Shown here in pieces: positions 42,890-54,302 of a stretch of 64,000 nt of DNA. The stretch's first letter is position 1. Each line of letters begins with the position of its first letter. The notes beneath the pieces were generated by a model. It saw nothing but the letters and a program-made list of their open reading frames with translations, had not been told where the DNA came from and ran no database searches. The DNA is taken from assembly GCA_038277395.1 (NCBI GenBank), contig CM076190.1, forward strand, positions 246,121,256-246,185,255, read 5' to 3'. The stretch comes from Dryocosmus kuriphilus. Lineage: Eukaryota; Arthropoda; Insecta; Hymenoptera; Cynipidae. The translations under genes and the position numbers were made by a program.

Positions 42890-43880
42890 ACACTGAATGA
42901 GGAGTGAGGCTAGCGCAGTTTTGAGACTAACTCAGTTGTGAGGCTAAATCAGTGTTGAGGGTAACTCATTTGCGTGGCTAAATCATTCATGTGGCTATCT
43001 CACATGTGAGGCTATCTCAGTCGCGAGGCTAACTTAGTCGTAAAACTAACTTACTCGGTCCAGATTTACTCGTGGCAAACTTATCCAAACTAACCTGATC
43101 GCGTTTAGCCTAGCTGTGACTAACTTTGCCATGAGTTCTTGGGTATGCCTAACATAATTTTGACTCTCTTTGTTGTAAGATAATTCGTCACGAATAACAT
43201 CATCGTAATATTAAACTTGAGACTAACTTACTCGTGAGATAATTGGTCATGACTAACTTAATCGTGACTAGTTCCCCCGTCTGGGCTGGAATCATTTTGG
43301 GGCCACTGGGGCAATGTACCGCCCCCCCCCCCCCTGTCTCAAAGGGCTTGGAAATTTCATGAAAGCAATTGCAAAAGGAGGCCCCATTTTGTTTTTGTCA
43401 CGGGGACCCTTCAGCCCAAGCTTGTGGGCACAAACCTCCGAAAAAGTTTTTAAAATGTTAAAGAAACGTACTATGTAAGGTCAAATAACGTTCAAAAACG
43501 TGCAATGTTTCAAATACGTCCTAAAAACGTCTAAGAAACATTTTTAGGATGTTCTGTTTACGTCCTCAAATTTTGTGCCCACTGGCTCAGTCGTGAGATT
43601 AACTTAGTCTTGAGATACTCGGTTATGACTAGCTAATTCGTGATTACACCTTAGCCGTGACTAACTTTGTCGTGACAAACTTAGTCTTGAGATACCTTCT
43701 CATGACTAACTTTATCGTGAATAGCTTAGTCGTGAGACTAACTTAGTCGAAGGTTACTCAATCTTGACTAACTTAGTCGTAATTACATAATTTAGTCCTG
43801 ACTAACTTAATCAAGGCTAGCTGAGTCGTGCCTAACTTAATCAGCAGGCTAACTTAGTCGTTACTGACTTAGTCGAATTT
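42890..43880 (+). repeat. GACTAACTTAGTC minisatellite, interrupted
   Basis: Two stretches (42890-43275 and 43583-43880) of degenerate ~18-bp units such as TAACTTAGTCGTGACTAAC. The core GACTAACTTAGTC is a palindrome around one base. They are separated by about 310 bp of different sequence containing a C13 run (43322-43334) and ACGT-rich words. Confidence 0.8.
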
Positions 43881-45559
43881 TTCTTTTCTCGTAATGTTGT
43901 GGATAAAAGATGTCGAATTTTTTAAGTTTTGACCAAAATTAGTGTTTCGGAAAACCCGAAAAACCCTGGTACCGATTATGATAAAAATCTGGATATTTAT
44001 TGAACTTTTCAAAAACTTTTTGGTAATATTGAATCAAAATATTGCTGTGAAATTCACCATCAGCTACCCGAAAAATCTCTTGGTACTGAGTCTCGCACAA
44101 ATTTTCTTACAATAGGTTTACTTATAATAGGTTTAGTTCTTCAAATATGAAGTTTTGGGCATCTTCAGAGATTCAAACAACCTGCAACTGTTCAAATGCT
44201 GTAAACACTCAGGTAGCTCAAGCCTATATTCTAGTACTCGAAACTTTCATGAACTCGAAGCCGTTTAGATTCTCGAAAGTTCGCATTGAACAACAGTGAC
44301 ATTTTTCATGCAGAAATTCTGTTCCATTCTTCTGCAGCGGAATTTCTGCAGAATTTCTGCAGAGCTTACGCATTCTTTTTTACTTCGGTTGTGACGACCA
44401 GATAGAGACTGCCTGGCTCATCTGTGCCTACACGGAGAGAATGGAATCTTAGTGAGTGAGTGTGTTGCCTTACCTATTAACTCCGTGTGTTATTTACAGT
44501 AAACGAAATTTAAAACATTTGGCTCAGCATAGCACTAAGTACGAAATGGTTTTTTCCATTACTCAATATTGTACAGTTCTTTTAATAATTTAAATTTAAA
44601 GTACTTTTTAAGTGTAATAAGTACTTGTTTATGAAATATAATTTTAAATGCATATCTACTTTTTAATTTCTTTCACCAGCACTCATTTTGGTTATTATAA
44701 AAATTCAAGAGACTCATCTCAGTTTTAGAGTTTCTAACTGACAGTCTAAGGCTTTTAATCGTTGAGTGCAAAATTTTGAGTATTTTACTTAATTATAACG
44801 TCCACCTCTTCCTCCTCCTCCTCCTCCTCCTCCTCCACAGTAAATACTTATAAACATTTATAACTTCTATAACATTTATAAACAACATTTTTCTTTGGTT
44901 TTGTCATAATTTTGTCTTATATTGCAACATTTTTTTTCACACTGCGTATTGCACCTTTTTAAAGACACAAATCTTCTGCAATAGTTCCAACTATAAACTC
45001 GTTCATTCGTTGAAACTGCTTCATTAAAAACGTTGATCGGTATACGGGTTGAGTTCTTTCAATATAATAAATGTAGAGTTTGGAATTAAAATGGGAAGTA
45101 TGAGTCCTTTAATCAAGCTTGCTCAACTGACACCAAATCATCGTCATGGTAGAAACCAAAGTGCAGATTAAAATGTTTAGATTTAATAACGCCTTCGCCC
45201 ATTGCACTATATAGTATAGTATAGTATGGTATATTGTTGTCAGCTTCACTGTTTATAACTTCAGGTTTCTTTTACTAGAGTTCATAAATACTCGATTCCG
45301 TGCTTACAAATTACATAATTCTTATGTACGTTACCATACGCTTATATTTGCATTAGACAGTACTCTCTTCATAGATCAAAGATTTTGGTAAACTATTCTT
45401 TATCGATTCACTCTTCGATTTTTAGTGGTAAATACACTATTTAAATATTTTAAAGCTATGTTATAGGATTTGAGGAATATGTTTTAATATTTTTAAAGAA
45501 TTTCGTAAAACGTAAGACTTATGTTGATCGGTCTTGATTTTATCAACAAATTAAATGTT
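43881..45559. other. AT-rich non-coding region
   Basis: No gene supported. Includes a TTTCTGCAG-rich patch at 44320-44370, a (CTC) microsatellite at 44809-44836 and short TATAGTATAG repeats near 45207-45235. Confidence 0.6.
44809..44836. repeat. (CTC)n microsatellite
   Basis: Nine CTC/CCT repeats after TCCACCTCTTC. Confidence 0.9.
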
Positions 45560-45870
45560 TATATATGCATCATTCATGTCTAGTTATTTCTTTGCTTTTT
45601 CACTAACTAATTCCTTAGTGGATTTCCTTTTATATTTTCTAACAGGAAGCTGACATTATATTTTCAAAGAATTGGTCAAAAACCTATGTATAACATTGGC
45701 TGGGTTTAAAATTTATAAGCAAACAAATTGTTTAAACATTACATAGTTGTGCTTCACTCGTCTAATACTAACTCTCTATTAATTCCTTACTGTTATCCCT
45801 TTGATCCTTACCCGATTTTCAACAATTACTGAATAAAATTATATTGTAGTAGTTTATCTTGAAAAGTGTA
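45560..45870 (+). repeat. segmental duplication, block 1 copy 1
   Basis: Aligns with 47545-47840: AGGAAGCTGA..ATATTTTCAAAG, AATTGGTCAAAAAC, GATTTTCAACAATTA and TTTATCTTGAAAA are shared in order. Non-coding. Confidence 0.75.
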
Positions 45871-47199
45871 ATACCGCAAGAGTTGGTTAAACATGACATA
45901 CTTATTTTAAAGTCTGAAATCATGTAACGCAATGAGAAATGTTAAAATCACATTACTTGTTGTAACGATTTTGTTCTTACATTTATTCTAATTTAGTCAA
46001 TCGAAATTTTTCATATAAGATTCAATTTAGATAAAGAAACATAATCACAGACAAAGGAGCCTCATCACAGGAAAACAAGTCAGCGCAATGAAAACATTTA
46101 AAATCAAATCATGGAACTATATTCATGTCAATAAGGTTAGTTAAATGTCCACAATAAATTAAGATCATTCGAGATCAATAACATACAATTAAACTTATCA
46201 CATATTCACACATACAAAATACACACATACACGCATTACAAGAAAGATATTCAAATTGTTGTACCTGGCCTAGGACAACGCTTTTTTCTCACTTATATAT
46301 TTAGTACACCAAATTGTGTAGCGGCATAAAATATTAAAAGGAACATTCAAATTTTACATGTGGTTAAATTATTCAATAATTATTGTTATGTGGCTCACAT
46401 TTGATTTAAATAAAATTAGGTCCCCTCGGAATAAACATCTTCAATTGTCACTCACTTTTGTATGTTTGAAATTACTTTCGACGGTTGCAAATTTTGGAAG
46501 CGTCCCACCAGTTTAAAACGGGGCTGAATCTCCATCCTCCGTTATGCCCAAAATTGACTGGCAATCATTGATGGTAATCCCCAAAGATATTATATCTCTT
46601 TTCAAATATGGCTATCAATATGCAAATGTCGTTCCAATTCCATTTAGACCCAAATAAAACGCCACGCTATAAAAAATTACAAAAAACTATGTTGCAGCGA
46701 ACGATTCATACAGTTTATATAGGTCCCTTTTTTAAAAAACATGTTAAATAATTTAGAATAACTATACCTATAAAGATGCGCTGACGGTGCTCCTTATAGT
46801 GGTGGCGTCTTCCACATTATTGAAAATCACAATTTAAAATGTACATACAAGCACCCTTGCGCAGTGCTGATAGAACGTTTTGGTATCGAGAGTGCAGTAT
46901 AAATGATTGAGGATCAGACAATTATGTGCGAACACGGAAAATTATCCCGCGCTTAACATTTATGCCCACCCTCTGATACAATTTCAGGCATCAAGACCCA
47001 ATTAAAATTCTTATGTGTGTCACATGATTTTACAATTTTGCCGCGCTTTCCGAAACATGCGGGTAAGTTCATACTTCCTTACCGCGCTTTCTGGGAAGAG
47101 AGGGTGAACGCATAATTTCTTGCCTCGCTTACTGAGAGACAATGATAGAGCGAGTAAATGATTTAACTCCTTACATTGTTATCTCTAATAAATATGTAG
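45871..47199. other. non-coding region between duplicated blocks
   Basis: No gene. Around 46970-47130 the words CCGCGCTTTC and CCTCGCTTACTG recur. This 1.3 kb is absent from the second copy of the duplication, so it is either an insertion or was deleted there. Confidence 0.5.
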
Positions 47200-47335
47200 G
47201 AAAGACTTTAAATTATTTCTACGTATTTTGAAATGTACAATTGCTCTTCTAATTAATTTTTTATTTATCATGGACATGAACCCTTTTTCCCAAGAATCAT
47301 ATTATCAACATTATAGAACTTCAAAATGTGCTTAA
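47200..47335 (+). repeat. segmental duplication, block 2 copy 1
   Basis: GGAAAGACTTTAAATTATTT through TACTTGTAAAAC matches 47850-47990. Confidence 0.75.
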
Positions 47336-47544
47336 AATACTTGTAAAACATTTGAAATAATTGCAATCATTATTGAAATAGGTGGGACTGCGAAATTATT
47401 AAATAATATTTTTAGTATTTTTAGAAGCTCCTCAATAAATATAAACATGTTTTTGAGAAAGCTTATATATCAAATTGAATAGCAGAATTATTTACAGTAA
47501 ATCAAATAAGAAATATTGAATCAAATCATTTGCATATTGCATAA

Positions 47545-47990
47545 GTATGCATCACTCATCTCCATTTATTTCTTTTGCTTTTTGCCTCTGATATTTTCTA
47601 AGAGGAAGCTGATGTCATATTTTCAAAGAATTGGTCAAAAACGTAAGTCTAACATGGTTATGCCTAAAGTCATATGCAAATAAATTGTTTAAAAATTTCA
47701 TAGCTTTGCTTTACTCATCCAACCTCATCTCTTTATTAATTACTTAGTGCTCTCCCTTTGATCTTTACTAAAAGATGATTTTCAACAATTATTTAGTAAA
47801 ATTATATTGTGGTCGTTTATCTTGAAAAAAGGTAGTTTTCCTTGAAAGGAAAGACTTTAAATTATTTCTGCATATTTTGAACTGTACAATTGCTCTTATA
47901 ATTATTTTTTTTTTTAGCATGGACATGAACACTTTTTTCACAAGAATCATATTAATAACATAATAATTTTTCAAAATGTTCTTCAGATAC
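47545..47990 (+). repeat. segmental duplication, blocks 1 and 2, copy 2
   Basis: Block 1 (47545-47840) and block 2 (47846-47990) are adjacent here but 1.3 kb apart in the other copy. Divergence is moderate, with indels. Confidence 0.75.
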
Positions 47991-48045
47991 TTGTAAAACG
48001 CTTTACTAAAATCTTCTCTAGTCTGTATATTATAAATTCCCATAA

Positions 48046-48053
<8 letters not shown>

Positions 48054-48092
<39 letters not shown>
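48054..48092. repeat. (TA)n microsatellite
   Basis: About nineteen TA repeats after an A run. Confidence 0.9.
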
Positions 48093-48096
<4 letters not shown>

Positions 48097-48109
48097 AACA
48101 TGTGAGTGG

Positions 48110-48500
48110 TATCGTGTAATAGCCTGAGCGTAGGCAAGCCCTTAATGCACGGCCGAAACTCAGTAGAAATATAGCGGACTTACAGGCGACAACCCTCGCA
48201 AACATTCCCACCCACGCGAAAACGAGAGCTGAGTGGGAGTAGACTGGAGTGAGAATGTAAAAAGGCGAGACACCCACGAAAAGGGACCTTTTTTCTGTAA
48301 AAGAGCACCAGAACCGAGAGGTTCACTTTTCTTGACATCTAGCCTGGGAGAAGCGGAGTTCACTCCCAACTTCTGCCAACAGGGATCGATCGCGTTCCAA
48401 ATAAACTGCCGGTTCTGAGGCTCTTTCTTCGTAATGGTAGCGTGCGCGAAGTGTGAAATAGTGTGAATGGACCTAGGAATATCAAAACCAGGTAAGTGGT
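48110..48500 (+). other. GC-raised segment with a strong 5' splice site
   Basis: Base composition rises sharply against its AT-rich neighbours. It ends with AAAACCAG followed by GTAAGTGG (junction 48491/48492), a near-ideal donor. No convincing open frame or known repeat is seen. It could be an untranslated first exon of a host gene, or part of an unrecognised element. Confidence 0.35.
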
Positions 48501-48589
48501 AATACGAGGGCAAGTGTCAAAACAAAATATCAGAATCGTGTGCATTTCAAAATCAAATAAGGGGTTAGAAATCACATCCAAAAAGCTAG

Positions 48590-48892
48590 ATTTGCTTGAT
48601 CGGGAATAAAACGGGATTTATCCCCAATTTTCGTCACCGATCGAGACGTCAGTACGGATGTGATAGAATTTCGTCATTAGAGTCAGTAGAGTTTCAACAA
48701 TCTAGTATTTTAATTTGTGAGTAAAACGGAATTTATTCCCAATTTTCATTATAAATTAAAATACAGTGAGGAGCTGGGCAGAGCTTATGCATTAAAATCA
48801 CTTTTAAAGTATTTTCCGATAACTTCCAAGACTTCAGAGGTAGACCTTCAGAATAAATTGGGGATTTATCCCCAACTTTCGTCTCGAATGCC
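48590..48892 (+). repeat. tandem units with GGGATTTATCCCC
   Basis: AATAAAACGGGATTTATCCC, followed by CAATTTTCGTC, recurs with variation near 48605, 48717 and 48849, and again at 52340 beyond the Transib element. Unit length is about 112-132 bp. The Transib transposon inserted between units. Confidence 0.7.
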
Positions 48893-48930
48893 TACAGTGG
48901 TCGGAATTCCAAAAAGCTGAACAAAAGTCG
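48893..48930 (+). repeat. Transib left terminal repeat, signal-like
   Basis: Heptamer TACAGTG (first base changed), 21-bp spacer, then ACAAAAGTC, which matches seven of nine positions of the RAG nonamer ACAAAAACC. Confidence 0.75.
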
Positions 48931-48956
48931 GGAAATGAATATTTCATCGTTCTTGA

Positions 48957-49205
48957 CTGCTGACCTAAGGTTTTTTGGGTCGCTGATTTCGAAAATGGCG
49001 TCAAAAATTTAAAATTCAAAATGGCCGATGCAAAATGGCTGACAATTTAAAAATTTTTCAGCCGATTCGCACGAAAATCAATTGTAAGGGGGTTTTTGGG
49101 TCGCTGATTTTGAAAATAAAGTAGAAAATTCAAATCTCAAAATGGCCGATGCAAAATGGCGGACTATTTTCGAAATTTTTCAGTCGATTGGCACGAAAAT
49201 CTTGG
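48957..49205 (+). repeat. ~120-bp tandem pair inside Transib
   Basis: GGTTTTTTGGGTCGCTGATT and AAAATGGCCGATGCAAAATG, then TTTTTCAG.CGATT.GCACG, occur twice (from 48970 and 49090). Subterminal, non-coding. Confidence 0.75.
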
Positions 49206-49273
49206 TAAATGATGTACAAAGGATAAATTTCTATGTAATAAGGCGTTCATTAGAAACAAATTTAATTCAAATT

Positions 49274-51430
49274 TTATTCGTAAACATCATCCGATTCACA
49301 TACATCCTCATCTGTCGAATAACCGTCAGAGCACAAAAACATAGTCATAGCTTCGGGCGAAAAACTTTTTCTTTGTTGTTTCAAATGATTTCCGGAACTC
49401 GAAATGTATGGATCAGACGTCAGCATCAAACGCTGGAAAACATCTTCCATTGTTTTGTCTCTCGCACATTTTCTCGAAAAATTCTCGCGGAATTTTGTGT
49501 TTGAAGTGGTGCCCATTCAATGATTCGGAATCCATGTATCAATATTTTATGTACGGAAGTGGGCATGCAATACCAGGGGTACAGTTTCACAAACAAGCGC
49601 GCAGTGTCAAGGCAGAAAATTCGGAATTCTTCAACTTTTACAGAGAACCCACTCGACAGAACTTGTAAAATTGTGTGAAATTTCCCGATCAAAGTTTCAT
49701 CCACTCCCAGAATCCTCGCAGAAACTGTCGAGTTTTCGAAGAATCTTCTGGCTATATTGCCGTCGTTACTGCTGCCGTACCCCGGTTTCGGGGAGTCAAT
49801 GTTCAAGTGTGATTCGCTTTTGTAGGCTTTCTGGATTAAAATTTTCCGCTCCTTGATGATTTGTTGATTCGTCTCACCTCGCGCGTGCCAGGTGTGAATA
49901 CCCAATTTATATCCAATGTGCAGAAAGCATTCGAAGCACCGGATCCATGCATGGAGACTGGACAAGCCGAACTTCAAACCGCTCGTGTCGATTTCTCATT
50001 TTTGCATTTCGTCGATGTCGTCGAACATTTTCGACTTGGCTTTGCACAGGTGACATCTCATTGCAGACTTGCTTTCCGTCACTGCATTCGCTACTTTTCC
50101 GTCTATCATCGTGAAATGCATTTCATATGAAACTACGACCTCCTTTCCATCTACGACCGATTTGTAAGGGATCAAAGTGTTTATTTGACTCGTTATGAAA
50201 CGCTCTTCATCATGGATGTATTCAAAAGTTTCGTGCAGAAATTCCAATTTGATCGGGCGACAAAAACGAGCTGACGAAGGACGAGGATTTTTCCACACAA
50301 CGATTTCTTTTTTCTTCTCATTATCCGTGCCAACAATTTGCAGAGGAGCAAGCGAAGTGAGGAAGATACTGGAATCTGAACTGTTATCGTCACTAAACTT
50401 TTGTTTATATTGGCTCTGTCCCGAACTGCCATCGCAACCCCATTTTACGATGCATCGAAGGGTAGAAGTGATTTGTGGGTGTAACGTGTTAATCACATCT
50501 TGTTGCACTTGCAAAATTCTTTTGCAAGTGTGATCGAGCAAAGATTGTAGTTTCACTTCCGCACTCGTTTCTGTGACTGAAATGTCTTCTGGATAACACC
50601 GCTTCTTTGCTGCCAGGAGTTTTTCGTACGATGGGTAAGCGAAAAATTTTTTTCTTTCAATGAGTTTCTGAGGTCAATATACAGTTTTTTGTTCAACTTC
50701 AAATTCACGAAGTCTATTAGTGCCTCATCTGGTGACATTTCTGTAGGGCGTGGTATCGCGGCTGTTTTGAAAGCATCTCGTTATTTGGAATTACGAATGG
50801 GGCTTGTTGTGGTGACATCTTTCAAAACATTGGCTGCGTCGATGGATCCGGAAGTACGAAGACTTATTTTAGCAGCGTACGTCAATTCCGGCGTACTGAA
50901 TGATGAACGGATTTCTTCCGTCCTCCGTCGTTTAGTTCGATCGCAAGCTTCGTCAAAATTCGTGATTGGTTGACCCTGTTTGTTTGGTTCAGATGATGTA
51001 CTTGCAGGACAAATTTCAGTAGTCTGGAAAGTAAATGAGAATTATGTGCTTATTTAATCTTTGTAGTATGTATTTATATTTTTATTAATTTTTTTAATTA
51101 TCAAATTGGGAATTTTATCGAAAAAGTGTAAAAATACTTTGAGTCCACTTTTACAAGTATTACCTTCAATGTGACAGTAGTTGCTAACCATTTGCTATTT
51201 TTTTCAAAAATGGTTCAACTTTACGGGTTGACCCCTTCCATCTCGATCTCATGTTGCACAAAATTTTTTCAAATCGCTCTTCTCATTCTTGTCAATCACC
51301 TAATCCGGCTCTTCTTCAGCGAAATGTTGTTCCAAGATGCTGATTTGCATATCCAATGGTTCGTGCAATTGTCCTTTTAATATGAAGAAAATTTCTTTTT
51401 TTGTAACATGTCTGGTACCTGATCCTGTTG
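49274..51430 (-). pseudogene. Transib transposase (RAG1-like core), with introns
   Basis: Cuts DNA next to CACAGTG ends by a hairpin mechanism in this family. Exons read on the minus strand: one from an acceptor near 51430 (TTTTCAACAG) to about 51312, and a main part from an acceptor near 51024 (TTTACTTTCCAG). Blocks: CDRTKRRRTEEIR, LTYAAKISLRTSG, MSPDEALIDFVNLKLN, LQSLLDHTCKRILQVQ, KWGCDGSSGQSQYKQKF (first catalytic Asp by alignment to RAG1), WKNPRPSSARFCRPIKLEF, TMIDGKVANAVTE, a CHLC zinc pair, SSLHAWIRCFECFLH, WYCMPTSVHKILIHG, and the end RKCARDKTMEDVFQ, LTSDPYIS. Frameshifts near 50640, 49990 and 49480; the catalytic Glu region is scrambled. Dead copy. The family call rests on these blocks and on the ends. 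Confidence 0.75.
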
Positions 51431-51439
51431 AAAATAAAT

Positions 51440-52178
51440 AGTTATTAGTTAAAAAATCATCGTACTGAATATAGTAAATAAAATCATGCGAAAAGTTCAA
51501 TAAAGTTATATATAAAATTGATTTATTTATTTATTTATTGGTATATTCCTTTATTTACTAAGAGAATTATTTAGAAAATTCATTTATTTAGAGGCTAAAA
51601 TCATGCGAGAAGTTGCACACGACGTAAAACACTTGATATTCTGCGACTAATCAAACAAAGCCCATTTACAGTAGGCAACCGGCCGTACACAGAGGCAAAA
51701 AAATGACACAGAATGTACGTCTGCAAACAGCCGCAGGTTTTCTCTTTTCTATCATAAACTTGAATACATTCTACGTATTTTCTAACTTCAGACAGCGCAG
51801 GATCTCTTGGGATCACAACTATTTCGACTATTTACTATTTGTGTGATCAAGAATCGATAAAATTTTTAACATGGTTCCTTGTGCAGCAGGTTAGAAACAT
51901 GAAGGTATTATAATTATTCTAGATACCTTTAGAAACACCCTCCATATCGCCCACGACAATCTGTACGCCATAAAAAAAAACGTTCGCACTCACAATCAAT
52001 GTTTTTTGGATGCATACTACACAAGTGTCAAAGCGCGCGGTAGCGCAGCACACTTTGGACAGCTGCTCGTACACCTTTCGCACGTCAGCTAGCTTGTTGT
52101 CCTTTTGTGAAACTACGCAGTGACTCCCTCTGTAGGCTGTACCCAAATATCAACAAATGCCAACGACTTTGAAATTTT
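51440..52178. other. Transib 5' part, no clear exon
   Basis: Between the first visible exon and the right end. Several minus-strand frames are open (51601-51816, 51919-52146) but show no recognisable Transib block; they may include an exon or be chance. Confidence 0.4.
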
Positions 52179-52216
52179 GACTTTTGTCCAGCTTTTTCGG
52201 AATTCCGACCACTGTG
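52179..52216 (-). repeat. Transib right terminal repeat, signal-like
   Basis: Perfect heptamer CACAGTG at the element edge (52216-52210 on the minus strand), 22-bp spacer, nonamer-like ACAAAAGTC. The spacer is close to the 23-bp type of recombination signal. Confidence 0.82.
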
Positions 52217-53297
52217 CCGCGTGAGGAAGTTATTCGAAATCATATTAAATCGCGGGTTAGAATAAAGAAAGAAAGAAAAATAATAAAAATAAAGAAGTGC
52301 TCTAAATTTATCTCCAAAAGGCCAACCTTCTCACTCTTGAATAAAACTGGATTTATCCTAAATTTTCATCAATGAGTGGGAAATAGGTGAGGAAATAAAG
52401 GTAGATGCCCTGGGGAGATTCAGTTAGAGAACAAAGAGATAATCCTGGCCATTATGGCATTGTAAGACGACACGCACCTCGTATTATCATGACCTGCCTG
52501 GGTAACATTAACAAGCGAGCCTAAGTCTATACTATGGAACGAGACGCAAAGGCAAATGCATAGAATTAAAACTGATCAGATATTCGACTTACAATTTTGT
52601 ATGTAAAGGAAATAAAATCGACGAAAGTGTTGAAATGAAAAAAACAAATAAGTGAAATCAATAGGATTCGCAAATTAGCTTAGTAAATAAGACCGATAAG
52701 GATTTTTGAATCAAGAATTGTTAAATGAAAGGATAGAAATAATATAAATTCTTGATATATAATCTAAACTAATAGAAAGTTAGATTTACATGTGTGAATT
52801 AGGGACAGTACAGTATATAAGTGGGATTGAAACCAAAACAGGTACATTCTGAGCCTATGTTTGTGAAGTATTTTAAATTATAAAGTAAAGGATTATTTTA
52901 ATTAGACTTGTTGTAACGGATATAGGTAGTAATAGCAATAAAGTGTATTTAATTTGTACTAAGAACACGGACCCTCATTCTTCGTAGCGTAGTGACCCTT
53001 CTTTTATGTCTAAACCATAATTCTAAAGTGAAGCAAGAAAATCAAACTCCTTAAGAATCGAATAACAAAAAGTTACAATATATATACCTTCAAATAATTT
53101 AATACATCACACCATCTACTCAATGCTCTTATCTTTTTCACGGCATATTATATTACAATATTGGTGTTATACTTGCTATGAAAAAATGTTTAATCTGGAT
53201 AAATATTGAGAGAATATTCCTTCATTGTTGTAAAATAATACTAGCTTTATAGTTTATTGATATGGTGAGTAAAACGAAGCAGATCAATGTAACCTAT
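52217..53297. other. non-coding region with a possible LTR
   Basis: After the last GGGATTTATCC-type unit (52340), a segment from about 52450 to 53010 has a TATAAGTGGG box (52817), an AATAAAGTG signal (52938) and the look of an LTR, but no partner was found. No gene supported. Confidence 0.35.
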
Positions 53298-53787
53298 GAT
53301 GTTGCAATTTTATTGAACATCACAAAGGTCGTATTCTATAGATTTTTCGAATTTATCTCTGACTCTAAACTTTCGTTCTAAAAATAAAGGAAAGCGCGGT
53401 CTGACATAGACGGTAGATTCGGCACTCCTTAGTATTTTAACTTAGATTTAATTTAGATTAACGTATTGCGGCTATGTATTCTGTTATATATATTCGCCTG
53501 GACCTCCGGGTCCCACTAAACAACCCCGAGAAATGATTTGAGAGCGTCCGCAACCCCCCTTGGTTGCGCCATCGACTAGGGTTCGTCGTCAACTCCAGCT
53601 GAGCGAGGCTTTTACTGTCCTGTGACCTCCACCTGTCTCTTCCTTCCAACGCAGATGTCTTTTTGAGTTTTTGCTGCTTCCGACTTCTAAGATACCAGGC
53701 GTAGTTCCAGTTGAAGAAGAAGGGAGCTGATTTTGCTGTCCAAGAAACAAGGCAAGTTCCTATTGAGGACATAAATCTAGCTTCGTA

Positions 53788-53998
53788 ATTCCCCCTAAAT
53801 ATTAGGGTGGGATGATTGGTAGTTCTCCCTGAAATAAAGGGTAGAATGATTGGTAGTTCTCCCTGAAAAATGGGTAGAATGATTTTTGGTATCACTCCCT
53901 GAAATAATGGGTAGGGTGATTTTGGTAGCTCCCACTAAATGTTAGGGTGGGATGATTGGTAGTTCTCCCTGAAATAATAGGGTAGAATGATTTTTGCC
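53788..53998 (+). repeat. minisatellite with CCCTAAATATTAGGG units, copy 2
   Basis: About six units (~37 bp) alternating CTCCCTGAAATAATGGGTAG and CCCTAAATATTAGGGTGGG cores, GATGATTGGTAGTT between. More units than copy 1, showing expansion after the copies separated. Confidence 0.8.
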
Positions 53999-54244
53999 TG
54001 CCGAAATTTTATTTGTTTTTAAGGTCCAGGCACATCACCAGCGCGCAAAGGCAAGATTCCCGCTGCAGTAGTCGATATTGAGAAATCCAGCCACGCCGTG
54101 CATTTCCGAAGGCTCTCCAAGAAACGAGGAAAGAACGCGAAACCCCGGACGATGAAGCAGGATAAAGGCGGAGGGAAGGAAGAACCCGAGGAGAAAGGAA
54201 CAGGCGACGAGGCAGACCAATCAAGAGCACGGATCATTAAGCGC

Positions 54245-54247
<3 letters not shown>

Positions 54248-54301
<54 letters not shown>
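54248..54301. repeat. (CT)27 microsatellite
   Basis: Uninterrupted CT dinucleotides ending at TAACGCATTAG. Copy 1 of the element has only a few CT here. Confidence 0.9.

Positions 54302-54302
<1 letters not shown>

Larger units (their letters stand above)
48893..52216 (-). mobile_element. Transib (RAG1-like) transposon, 3.3 kb
   Basis: Inverted ends start CACAGTG (right, at 52216 on the minus strand) and TACAGTG (left, 48893), each followed by GTCGGAATTCC, a spacer, and ACAAAAGTC. CACAGTG is the RAG recombination-signal heptamer and the typical start of Transib ends. The only gene inside is RAG1-like. A 5-bp duplication is not visible (ATGCC left, CCGCG right), so a flank may have changed. 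It interrupts a tandem repeat, which confirms its limits. Confidence 0.82.

Noticed and set aside
48160..48513. 117-codon minus-strand frame in the GC-raised segment
   Set aside because: No recognisable motif, and the strong splice donor is on the other strand; open by composition.
53458..54237. Minus-strand open frames (up to 145 codons) in the LTR-like element copy 2
   Set aside because: They cross the minisatellite and are not conserved in copy 1.
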